Below, one piece after another: positions 1 to 5,368 of a stretch of 5,368 nt of DNA. The translations under genes were made by a program, and so were the position numbers. Each line of letters starts with the position of its first letter. The stretch's first letter is position 1. Below the pieces are notes generated by a model. It was not told where the DNA came from. It saw only the letters and a program-made list of their open reading frames with translations, and did not search any database. Location: the NCBI GenBank assembly GCA_910577675.1, contig CAJTOR010000021.1, positions 54,181 to 59,548 of the forward strand, given 5' to 3'. The DNA is from an uncultured Lachnospiraceae bacterium. GTDB taxonomy: Bacteria; Bacillota; Clostridia; Lachnospirales; Lachnospiraceae.

Positions 1-78
1 GGAAGGGATTTTCCGGGAGCAGAGCGGACGGAAAAGAACTTCCGAGAACAGGGGGGCTGGGAAGGGATTCTGCGGAAC
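1..78 (+). repeat. Degenerate ~29-30 base tandem repeat upstream of uxuA
   Basis: Three purine-rich units begin at about 1, 30 and 60. Each starts with GGAA; the first two carry TTCCG at 11-15 and 40-44, and GAAGGGATT recurs at 2-10 and 61-69. Units 1 and 2 agree at roughly two thirds of positions by eye. As a result similar peptides (FREQ) appear in two different frames, which suggests duplication followed by drift. No function is evident. Confidence 0.3.
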
Positions 79-81
79 TAA
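1..81 (+). CDS. Possible C-terminal tail of an upstream gene (partial)
   Basis: Frame 1 is open from the left edge to a TAA at 79-81, giving 26 codons that end in GGWEGILRN. The stop lies 16 bases before the uxuA ATG, a spacing normal for an operon. The evidence is thin: all three forward frames are open over most of this stretch because it is purine-rich and poor in T, and there is no recognisable domain. The family cannot be named. It may equally be non-coding leader sequence made of degenerate repeats. Confidence 0.25.
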   Translation, partial: GRDFPGAERTEKNFREQGGWEGILRN

Positions 82-84
82 AAT

Positions 85-90
85 AGGAGG
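85..90 (+). promoter_or_regulatory. Ribosome binding site of uxuA
   Basis: A perfect AGGAGG lies 7 bases before the ATG at 98. The uxuA frame is open back to the left edge, so this site decides the start. It gives an N-terminus beginning MDMTLRWYG, as expected for the family. Confidence 0.85.
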
Positions 91-97
91 AAAAAAT

Positions 98-1171
98 ATG
101 GATATGACACTGCGTTGGTATGGGAGCAAGCTCGATAGCGTTACATTGCAGCAGATACGGCAAATCCCGGGGGTAACAGGAGTAATCTCGGCACTGCACG
201 AGATACCGGCAGGAGAACCGTGGCAGGAAGCGGACGTAATGGCACTCAAAAAAGAAGTGGAAGCGGCAGGCTTAAAACTTCTTGGTATCGAGAGCATCAA
301 TGTGCACGAGGACATTAAACTCGGGTCGCCAAACCGCGACGAACTTATAGAAAACTATATCACCTCATTGGAGAGTGTGGGGAAAGCGGACATACATCTC
401 GTATGCTATAATTTCATGCCAATCTTTGACTGGACAAGAACCGACCTGGCATTCCCGCTGCCGGATGGCTCAAACGCACTCGCCTACGACAAAAAGGTGA
501 TCGAAGGAATCCGCCCGGAAGACATGTTTGAGCGCATCGAGAGTGCGAGCGGCGGCTTTATCCTGCCGGGCTGGGAACCGAACCGCAAGGACGAAATCAA
601 GGAACTCTTTGAAAAATATAAGGGCATGACCGCAGAACGGTTGCTTGAAAACTACAAATATTTTCTGGACGCAATCATGCCGACCTGCGAGAAATATAAG
701 ATTAAGATGGCAGTGCATCCGGATGACCCTGCGTGGAATGTATTCGGGCTGCCGCGGATCGTCACAAGCGAGGAATCGCTCCTTAAAATTGCGGGACTTA
801 ACGAAAGCATCTACAACGGATTTACACTCTGCACGGGCTCGCTCGGAAGTAACCTCGAAAACGACCTGCCGAAAATTATCAGAAACGAAAAAATAGCGCC
901 GCGCATCCATTTTGCACATGTGAGAAACATCAAATACGAAAACGAAAACTTCTTCCACGAAAGCTCGCACCTCTCCTCGGACGGCAATTTTGATATGTAC
1001 GAAATCATGAAAGCATTCCATGACATAGGATTTGACGGTGTGTTAAGACCGGATCACGGGCGCATGATCTGGGACGAACAGGCAAGACCTGGATACGGGC
1101 TCTATGACCGTGCCCTGGGAGTTGCGTATCTTAACGGTCTGTGGGAGGCAGTCAATAAAGCAGGATGCTAA
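98..1171 (+). CDS. uxuA: Mannonate dehydratase UxuA
   Basis: This 357-residue cytoplasmic TIM-barrel enzyme dehydrates D-mannonate to 2-keto-3-deoxy-D-gluconate in hexuronate catabolism. The length matches Firmicute UxuA. Visible family blocks are MTLRWYG at the N-terminus, ESINVHEDIKLG (about 65-76), CYNFMPIFDWTR (103-114), HPDDP (207-211), LCTGSLG (244-250), FAHVRN (272-277), HESSH (287-291) and RPDHGR (317-322). H207, C245, H274 and D319 fit the divalent-metal ligands known in the family, and H320 fits the adjacent catalytic histidine, so the enzyme looks intact and active. The start follows an AGGAGG. It is the first full gene of a block with uxuB, which makes its substrate. No signal peptide or membrane segment is seen. 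The assignment is very secure. Confidence 0.97.
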   Translation: MDMTLRWYGSKLDSVTLQQIRQIPGVTGVISALHEIPAGEPWQEADVMALKKEVEAAGLKLLGIESINVHEDIKLGSPNRDELIENYITSLESVGKADIHLVCYNFMPIFDWTRTDLAFPLPDGSNALAYDKKVIEGIRPEDMFERIESASGGFILPGWEPNRKDEIKELFEKYKGMTAERLLENYKYFLDAIMPTCEKYKIKMAVHPDDPAWNVFGLPRIVTSEESLLKIAGLNESIYNGFTLCTGSLGSNLENDLPKIIRNEKIAPRIHFAHVRNIKYENENFFHESSHLSSDGNFDMYEIMKAFHDIGFDGVLRPDHGRMIWDEQARPGYGLYDRALGVAYLNGLWEAVNKAGC

Positions 1172-1183
1172 GAAACTTCTTTT

Positions 1184-1216
1184 TATAATATAGTGAAATT
1201 TATAATACAGTAAATT
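1184..1216 (+). repeat. Tandem direct repeat with two TATAAT boxes (uxuA-uxuB gap)
   Basis: TATAATATAGTGAAATT (1184-1200) is followed directly by TATAATACAGTAAATT (1201-1216). The two units differ by one substitution and one missing base. Each begins with a perfect -10-like TATAAT, but neither has a convincing -35 at 16-18 bases upstream. A TTGACA at 1216-1221 likewise lacks a good -10 downstream. It may be a weak internal promoter or a regulator site; function is inferred only from position. Confidence 0.45.
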
Positions 1217-1217
1217 T
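1196..1217. promoter_or_regulatory. Candidate operator: AAATTTA-N8-TAAATTT inverted repeat
   Basis: The arms AAATTTA (1196-1202) and TAAATTT (1211-1217) are exact reverse complements separated by 8 bases, inside the 138-base gap before uxuB. The size and symmetry fit a dimeric regulator site, but AT-rich DNA produces such arms by chance. No regulator gene is present to pair with it. Confidence 0.3.
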
Positions 1218-1297
1218 GACAGGACTAGACTAGATAACAGCAAAAACCTTCTGAATGTTGTATTAGGACAGCAGCGGGGAACCTATGTGTAAGAAAT

Positions 1298-1304
1298 AAG
1301 GGGG
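1298..1304 (+). promoter_or_regulatory. Ribosome binding site of uxuB
   Basis: AAGGGGG lies 5 bases before the ATG at 1310. It is strong, though less canonical than the site of uxuA, and supports this start. Confidence 0.65.
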
Positions 1305-1309
1305 ATATC

Positions 1310-2923
1310 ATGAAACTGACAGATATCAAAAATGCCGCAGACAGTGCTTTATTTGCGGAAAAGGGATATGATGTTTTTGGCTTTGACAGGGAAGCAGTCA
1401 GGGCTCGCACAAAGGCAGCCACAGAATGGATTCATTTTGGGGCGGGCAATATATTCCGCGCTTTTCCTGCGGCAGTCTTACAGACACTCTTAGATAAGAG
1501 ATGCATGGATAAGGGCGTGGTGGTCTGTGAGGGCTTCGATTATGAAATCATCGAAAAAGCCTATCATCCATATGATGATTTAAGCCTGCTTGTCGTATTA
1601 AAAGCCGATGGCTCCATAGAAAAAAAGGTGATTGGGAGCGTTGTGGAATCTCTGACCATGGACGAGGGGAACGCCGCAGATATGGCAAGATTGATGGAAA
1701 TATTTTCCAGTCCATCTTTAAAAATGGCAAGCTTTACCATTACGGAAAAAGGCTATGCAATTACCACATCCGATGGTACCTACATGCCGGTGGTACAGGA
1801 GGACATGCAGGATAGGACGCTGTGCCCAAAACATATTATGGGGAAGGTCACAAGACTTTTGTACGGGCGCTATCAAAGCGGTGCCGCACCGGTGGCGATG
1901 GTGAGTATGGATAACTGCTCGCACAACGGGGATAAATTAAAGGCAGCAGTTTTGGCATACGCGAAAGAGTGGGCAAAGAGCGGTATTGTAGAGCAGGGCT
2001 TTGTTGATTATGTAAGTGACCATGCGCGCGTTTCCTTCCCGTGGAGCATGATCGATAAGATTACGCCGCGCCCTGATTCGATGGTTCAGGAAATGCTCAA
2101 CAAGGATGGTTTTGAGGATACGGAACTGATTATCACGGGAAAGAATACCTACACAGCACCATTTGTCAACGCGGAGGAAACACAGTATCTTGTGATAGAG
2201 GATGATTTCCCGAACGGGAAACTTCCGCTTGACCGGGGCGGGGTATATTTTACCGACCGCGAAACAGTGGATAAGGTGGAAAAAATGAAAGTTTGCACCT
2301 GTCTTAACCCGCTGCATACTGCCCTTGCAATCTACGGCTGCCTGCTATCCTACACTGCGATCCACGATGAGATGGAGGATGAACAATTAAGGGCGCTGGT
2401 TACGCGCATGGGCTACGAGGAAGGGATGCCGGTGGTGGTCAACCCGGGAATCTTAAAGCCGGAGGACTTTATTGAAGCGGTGCTAAAATTGCGGCTGCCA
2501 AATGTTTTTATGCCGGACACGCCGCAGCGCATTGCAACGGATACCTCACAGAAACTTCCGATCCGTTTTGGTGAAACCATCAAAGCCTATCTTGCAAAGG
2601 GCGAGGATGTGGGGAAACTTACCTTTATCCCGCTTGTGCTGGCGGGGTGGCTCAGGTATCTGCTTGGGGTGGATGATAGCGGGAAACCTTTTACCCCGTC
2701 ACCTGACCCGATGCTTTCGCAGGTTGTGGGGCAGATGGATGGGATTCGTTTTGGGACAACCATACCGGAGGGTGCACTCAACCATATTTTATCCCGCGCT
2801 GACCTGTTTGCGGTCAATCTGGTAGAATGTGGGCTTGACAAAAAGATTACAGGGTATTTCAACGAGTTGAATTCCGGTGTCGGCGCGGTGCGCACAACTT
2901 TAAAAAAGTATGTTGCCAAATGA
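1310..2923 (+). CDS. uxuB: Fructuronate reductase / mannitol dehydrogenase family protein UxuB
   Basis: This 537-residue protein belongs to the polyol-specific long-chain dehydrogenase (mannitol dehydrogenase) family. In this setting it most likely interconverts D-fructuronate and D-mannonate with NAD(H), supplying UxuA. The N-terminal Rossmann half shows HFGAGNIFR (42-50) for dinucleotide binding and SMDNCSHNGDK (199-209). FPWSMIDKITPRP (243-255) is the conserved FP-x-M-x-D-x-ITP block. The C-terminal helical half carries the K-x5-N-x2-H catalytic signature as K327, N333 and H336. All key residues are present and the length is normal, slightly long, for the family. It lies 138 bases after uxuA, a wide gap for one operon, with AT-rich repeats that may give it separate control. 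Mannitol or tagaturonate oxidoreductase activity is possible by family alone; the uxuA neighbour favours UxuB. Confidence 0.9.
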   Translation: MKLTDIKNAADSALFAEKGYDVFGFDREAVRARTKAATEWIHFGAGNIFRAFPAAVLQTLLDKRCMDKGVVVCEGFDYEIIEKAYHPYDDLSLLVVLKADGSIEKKVIGSVVESLTMDEGNAADMARLMEIFSSPSLKMASFTITEKGYAITTSDGTYMPVVQEDMQDRTLCPKHIMGKVTRLLYGRYQSGAAPVAMVSMDNCSHNGDKLKAAVLAYAKEWAKSGIVEQGFVDYVSDHARVSFPWSMIDKITPRPDSMVQEMLNKDGFEDTELIITGKNTYTAPFVNAEETQYLVIEDDFPNGKLPLDRGGVYFTDRETVDKVEKMKVCTCLNPLHTALAIYGCLLSYTAIHDEMEDEQLRALVTRMGYEEGMPVVVNPGILKPEDFIEAVLKLRLPNVFMPDTPQRIATDTSQKLPIRFGETIKAYLAKGEDVGKLTFIPLVLAGWLRYLLGVDDSGKPFTPSPDPMLSQVVGQMDGIRFGTTIPEGALNHILSRADLFAVNLVECGLDKKITGYFNELNSGVGAVRTTLKKYVAK

Positions 2924-2977
2924 AAACAGGTAAAAGGCACTTGTTAAAACCTGCTTGCCAGGACAATAAAAAAGAAA

Positions 2978-2983
2978 TGAGGA
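2978..2983 (+). promoter_or_regulatory. Ribosome binding site of the GH43 gene
   Basis: TGAGGA stands 7 bases before the ATG at 2991 and fixes the start. The 67-base gap from uxuB shows no promoter or terminator with a T-run, so co-transcription with uxuB is likely. Confidence 0.6.
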
Positions 2984-2990
2984 AAACCAT

Positions 2991-4574
2991 ATGCCAACAG
3001 TAAAAAATCCGATTTTATCCGGTTTTTACCCTGACCCGTCCATCTGCCGGGTCGGTGACACCTATTATATTGTAAATTCCACCTTTGCCTATTTCCCTGG
3101 TGTGCCAGTTTTTGCGAGCAAGGATCTGTGCCATTTCAGGCAGATCGGCAATATCCTTGACCGCCCGTCGCAGCTTCCGCTTGGGAATGACGGCATGTCG
3201 CGCGGCATTTTCGCCCCGACCATCCGCTATTATGACGGCGTATACTATATGATTACCACCAATGTTTCGTTTGGAGGGAATTTCATTGTTACGGCAACTG
3301 ATCCGGCAGGTCCTTGGTCGGAGCCGCATTATCTAAAAGGGGCGGAGGGGATCGACCCGAGCATATTTTTTGATGAGGACGGAAAATGTTATTATATCGG
3401 CACGCGCCCGAACCCGGACGGTGTGCGCTATAACGGGGACTGGTACATCTATATTCAGGAGCTTGATATCAAAAATTTCTGTCTTGTCGGCGACTATAAG
3501 CTTGCATGGAAGGGGGCATTGCGCGACGCGGAATGGCCGGAAGGACCGCACCTTTACAAAAAGGACGGCTGGTATTATATCATGCATGCAGAGGGCGGCA
3601 CGGGACCGTCGCACGCGGTATGTGTAGCGCGGAGTAAGGAAGTCTTTGGTCCATATGTCGGGAATTTCAACAATCCGATCCTTACCCACCGCCATCTCGG
3701 GAAGGCTTACCCGGTGCGCTACGTCGGGCATGCCGACCTGGTGGATACACCGGAAGGGGACTGGTACATGATTATGCTTGCCTCCCGCCCGTGCGAAGGG
3801 TATACGGGGATGGGGCGTGAAACCTTCCTTGCAAAAGTTACCTGGGAGGACGGGTGGCCGGTGGTCAACGAGGGAATCGGGAAGCTTTCCGACATCCAGG
3901 AAGTTAATCTGCTGGAAGAGGATGCATTGCCGGAGAGTGATTTTTATACCTTCCACAACAGGAAGCTCGACGCGCATTTTGTCACGGTGCGCAACCCTAA
4001 GGAAGATATGTATTCGCTTACAAGGCGGGCGGGAAAGCTTGCCCTTAAAGTGGCAGAGGAAGTTATCACAGAGCCGACGAATGCTTCCTATCTCGGTGTG
4101 CGGCAGAGAAGTTACCACTACACTGCGGAAACAAGAATGGAATTTACCCCGAAGGCGGGTGAGGAAGCAGGGCTTGTAATTTTGCAGAGTGAGATGGCAA
4201 GTGTGCGTTTTGTGGTTATGGAAGAAAATGGAAAATCAGTACTGCGCGTGGTAAGTTTTGGGGATCGCTTAAATGGCGGGAAGACGCAGGAAAAGACACT
4301 TGAAAATGGTGTTATTCTCGCCCAGGCTGCACTGCCTGTGGAATCGGTTGGGATTACCTTAAAAATCATGCAAAAGGGGCAGCAGCTCTCCTTCTGGTAC
4401 GCGCCGCAGGATATGGATTTTTCGAGGATTCCTGCCACGGTGGACTCGCGCTTTTTAAGCACCGAGGCGGCGGGCGGATTTGTCGGGAATACCATCGGCA
4501 TGTATGCCAGCTCAAACCATGCAGAATCAGAAAATTATGCACTTTTTGATTATTTTGTAGTGACAGATCTGTAA
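2991..4574 (+). CDS. GH43 family glycosidase (beta-xylosidase / arabinofuranosidase type)
   Basis: This 527-residue glycoside hydrolase family 43 enzyme probably releases xylose or arabinose from xylo-oligosaccharides. The N-terminal five-bladed propeller domain (about 5-300) starts with NPILSGFYPDPS. The three catalytic carboxylates of the family are visible: D15 in YPDPS (general base), D122 in GIDPS (pKa modulator and orientation) and E184 in WPEGPH (general acid). H248 in GHADLV fits the conserved central histidine. Residues about 315-527 form a second, beta-rich domain with FVGNTIGMYASSN near the end, typical of the C-terminal beta-sandwich that completes the active site in GH43 xylosidases. 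There is no signal peptide, so it acts on imported oligomers in the cytoplasm. It lies 67 bases after uxuB in the same direction, pairing pentose release with uronate breakdown. Substrate (xylose or arabinose) and subfamily cannot be settled by eye. Confidence 0.93.
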   Translation: MPTVKNPILSGFYPDPSICRVGDTYYIVNSTFAYFPGVPVFASKDLCHFRQIGNILDRPSQLPLGNDGMSRGIFAPTIRYYDGVYYMITTNVSFGGNFIVTATDPAGPWSEPHYLKGAEGIDPSIFFDEDGKCYYIGTRPNPDGVRYNGDWYIYIQELDIKNFCLVGDYKLAWKGALRDAEWPEGPHLYKKDGWYYIMHAEGGTGPSHAVCVARSKEVFGPYVGNFNNPILTHRHLGKAYPVRYVGHADLVDTPEGDWYMIMLASRPCEGYTGMGRETFLAKVTWEDGWPVVNEGIGKLSDIQEVNLLEEDALPESDFYTFHNRKLDAHFVTVRNPKEDMYSLTRRAGKLALKVAEEVITEPTNASYLGVRQRSYHYTAETRMEFTPKAGEEAGLVILQSEMASVRFVVMEENGKSVLRVVSFGDRLNGGKTQEKTLENGVILAQAALPVESVGITLKIMQKGQQLSFWYAPQDMDFSRIPATVDSRFLSTEAAGGFVGNTIGMYASSNHAESENYALFDYFVVTDL

Positions 4575-4586
4575 AATATCCTTTAG

Positions 4587-4613
4587 TTGACTTTTAAAAA
4601 AAGTTATTATAAT
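4587..4613 (+). promoter_or_regulatory. Sigma-A type promoter of the DIP1984-family gene
   Basis: A -35 TTGACT (4587-4592) and a perfect -10 TATAAT (4608-4613) are separated by 15 bases, which is shorter than the usual 17. The spacer is A/T-rich. Transcription would start near 4620, giving a leader of about 44 bases. An inverted repeat ACTTTT-N3-AAAAGT (4590-4595, 4599-4604) overlaps the spacer. The promoter begins 13 bases after the GH43 stop, so the next gene is probably a separate unit. Confidence 0.6.
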
Positions 4614-4650
4614 AGAAAACAAAGGTAATGTCCATACATAAAATCGAAAC

Positions 4651-4657
4651 GAGGTGA
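4651..4657 (+). promoter_or_regulatory. Ribosome binding site of the DIP1984-family gene
   Basis: GAGGTGA lies 6 bases before the ATG at 4664. It supports this start and the family-typical N-terminus MKLATALSERSDL. Confidence 0.7.
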
Positions 4658-4663
4658 CGGGGA

Positions 4664-5116
4664 ATGAAATTGGCAACGGCATTGTCGGAGCGCTCAGACC
4701 TGCAAAAAAGGCTAAGTGAGATTGGAATCCGGCTAAATAACAATTCAAAGGTACAGGAGGGGGAGGAGCCTTCCGAATCGCCGCAGGAGCTGATGCAGGA
4801 GCTTGACCGTCTGACGGAGCGTCTGATGGAGCTGATTTCAAGGATTAACCTGACAAACAGCATAACGGTGCATGAGGGGGAGCGCATTACAACTTTACTT
4901 GCCCGCAGGGACTGCCTGAAAAATAAGATACAGATCCTGCGCAGTTTCCTTGACAGCGCAAGCAGCAAGGTAAACCGGATGACACATACCGAGATAAAAA
5001 TCCATAGCACGGTGGCAGTCGGGGATATCCAGAAACAGTTGGATCTGCTATCAAAACAACTGCGCACCCTGGACGAGCGGATACAGGAACTGAACTGGAC
5101 AACGGAGTTATTGTAG
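4664..5116 (+). CDS. DIP1984 family protein (function unknown)
   Basis: This 150-residue soluble protein matches what is known of the DIP1984 family, sometimes annotated as septicolysin-like. The family is named after a Corynebacterium diphtheriae protein and has no established function. Visible hallmarks are the start MKLATALSERSDLQKRL, NNNSKVQEGEEP (25-36), INLTNS (61-66), a LLARRD-type segment (78-83) and the closing IQELNWTTELL (140-150). Heptad-like leucines at about 1-24, 40-62, 80-105 and 118-142 predict a bundle of long helices or coiled coils. There is no signal peptide or membrane segment, and the length is normal. It has its own promoter after the sugar block, so its position says little about its role. 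No T-rich terminator hairpin directly follows it. The pore-forming annotation sometimes attached to relatives should not be taken as shown. Confidence 0.88.
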   Translation: MKLATALSERSDLQKRLSEIGIRLNNNSKVQEGEEPSESPQELMQELDRLTERLMELISRINLTNSITVHEGERITTLLARRDCLKNKIQILRSFLDSASSKVNRMTHTEIKIHSTVAVGDIQKQLDLLSKQLRTLDERIQELNWTTELL

Positions 5117-5142
5117 GTCTTTTTAGCTGGTAGCCTGACAAA

Positions 5143-5289
5143 GTGGACGTATCTCCACGGCAGAGAATGTGCCGACTCCAGGGTGTGGACAGCCCAAGGG
5201 ATAATTCCCATCTAACAATGTATGTCCCGCACAAGAACATGTGCATTGTTATATTTATTTATTACTACCGCTGCGTCAGTTGGCAGGCG
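5143..5289. other. Hairpin-rich non-coding element (candidate structured RNA or mobile-element end)
   Basis: At least five compact stems follow one another. They are GTGGA/TCCAC (5143-5147, 5154-5158), GGCA/TGCC (5159-5162, 5170-5173), GGGA/TCCC (5198-5201, 5206-5209), the compound stem 5213-5251, and CGCTGC paired with GCAG-G-CG (5269-5274, 5283-5289). GTGGAC also occurs twice (5143, 5185), with TCCA (5177-5180) able to pair with TGGA (5186-5189). No frame here looks like protein. Such density suggests a folded RNA, possibly an ORF-less HEARO/omega-RNA-like element, or the structured flank of the adjacent intron. The strand cannot be settled because stems read alike on both strands. The limits are approximate, and 5117-5142 shows nothing clear. 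Confidence 0.4.
5213..5251. repeat. Compound inverted repeat TAACAAT...ATTGTTA
   Basis: The outer arms TAACAAT (5213-5219) and ATTGTTA (5245-5251) are exact reverse complements. Inside them GCACA (5229-5233) pairs with TGTGC (5240-5244) around a 6-base loop. On the 5' side 9 bases (5220-5228) are left as an asymmetric bulge. An AT-rich run follows, but without a clean T-tract, so a simple intrinsic terminator is less likely than a folded RNA domain. Confidence 0.6.
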
Positions 5290-5314
5290 AGGGAGGGTTT
5301 GGGGATAGCAGGAA

Positions 5315-5368
5315 ATCGAGTAGGAGGCGGTGATTAACCGCCGTCCTCTCACACCACCGTGCGTACCG
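5315..5368 (-). mobile_element. 3' end of a group IIC-type intron (partial, runs off right edge)
   Basis: Read on the minus strand, the segment begins GGTACGCACGGTGGTGTGAGAGG. From memory, this differs from the domain V 3' half and the V-VI junction of the Oceanobacillus iheyensis group IIC intron by a single base. Domain VI follows as a hairpin: AGGA and GGCGGT pair with ACCGCC and TCCT (plus-strand 5322-5331 and 5337-5347) around a 5-base loop, with one bulged base at 5343. The minus strand then ends CCTACTCGAT at 5315, a typical intron end with an A (opposite T5321) seven bases from the 3' terminus. The rest of the intron, including any reverse transcriptase/maturase gene, would lie beyond the right edge. 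It could be a full intron or a 3' remnant. Confidence 0.75.

Noticed and set aside
470..1021. Minus-strand open frame of 183 codons inside uxuA
   Set aside because: It is a shadow of the metal-binding core of UxuA with no motif and no start signals.
1170..1184. Possible terminator after uxuA (AAGA...TCTT followed by TTTT)
   Set aside because: The stem is only four A/T-dominated pairs, far too weak for an intrinsic terminator.
1172..1309. CcpA (cre) site upstream of uxuB
   Set aside because: No stretch resembling the TGNAANCGNTNNCA-type palindrome was found here or in the other gaps.
2927..2953. CAGGT...ACCTG inverted repeat between uxuB and GH43
   Set aside because: Five-base arms with a 17-base spacer and no T-tract; likely chance.
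3333..4118. Minus-strand open frame of 261 codons inside the GH43 gene
   Set aside because: It is the antisense shadow of a well-conserved enzyme, with His/Pro/Arg-rich composition and no recognisable domain.
4594..5211. Minus-strand open frame of 205 codons across the DIP1984-family gene
   Set aside because: It is longer than the gene it opposes but has no family-like motifs, is rich in Ser, Arg and Cys, and lacks a clear ribosome binding site. The plus-strand protein has clear family hallmarks and a promoter.
5143..5337. Plus-strand 64-codon frame starting with GTG in the hairpin region
   Set aside because: No ribosome binding site, an odd composition, and it runs through stems and into the intron end. 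It is better explained as non-coding.
5117..5368. CRISPR array or tRNA in the 3' non-coding end
   Set aside because: The stems are all different, with no regularly spaced direct repeat, and no cloverleaf with a T-loop GTTCRA signature is present.

Overview
The window looks like a chromosomal piece of a gut-type, low-to-mid GC Firmicute, most probably a Lachnospiraceae member (Roseburia/Butyrivibrio-like). This is an inference from the protein types, the strong AGGAGG-type ribosome binding sites and the arrangement of hexuronate and xylan genes. No taxon marker gene is present.

Positions 1-4574 hold a co-directional (+) carbohydrate-use block. It contains a mannonate dehydratase (uxuA, 98-1171), a fructuronate reductase of the mannitol dehydrogenase family (uxuB, 1310-2923) and a cytoplasmic GH43 xylosidase/arabinofuranosidase-type glycosidase (2991-4574). 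GH43 enzymes release pentoses from imported xylan oligomers. UxuB and UxuA together convert fructuronate, derived from glucuronate side chains, through mannonate to 2-keto-3-deoxygluconate. This fits intracellular use of (glucurono)xylan fragments. The glucuronidase, uronate isomerase, KDG kinase/aldolase, transporter and regulator expected for a complete pathway are not in the window. The first 97 bases are purine-rich, weakly repetitive and may carry the tail of an upstream gene. The 138-base uxuA-uxuB gap is AT-rich, with a duplicated TATAAT-containing unit and an inverted repeat.

At 4587-4613 a separate promoter drives a 150-residue, all-helical DIP1984-family protein of unknown function (4664-5116), which is probably not functionally linked to the sugar genes.

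The last 252 bases (5117-5368) have no credible gene. They contain two non-coding structures. The first is a run of consecutive hairpins at about 5143-5289 that looks like a structured RNA or a mobile-element end. The second, on the minus strand from the right edge to 5315, is the 3' end of a group II intron of the IIC type (3' half of domain V plus domain VI). The intron body lies beyond the right edge. This non-coding end is the least explained part of the window.
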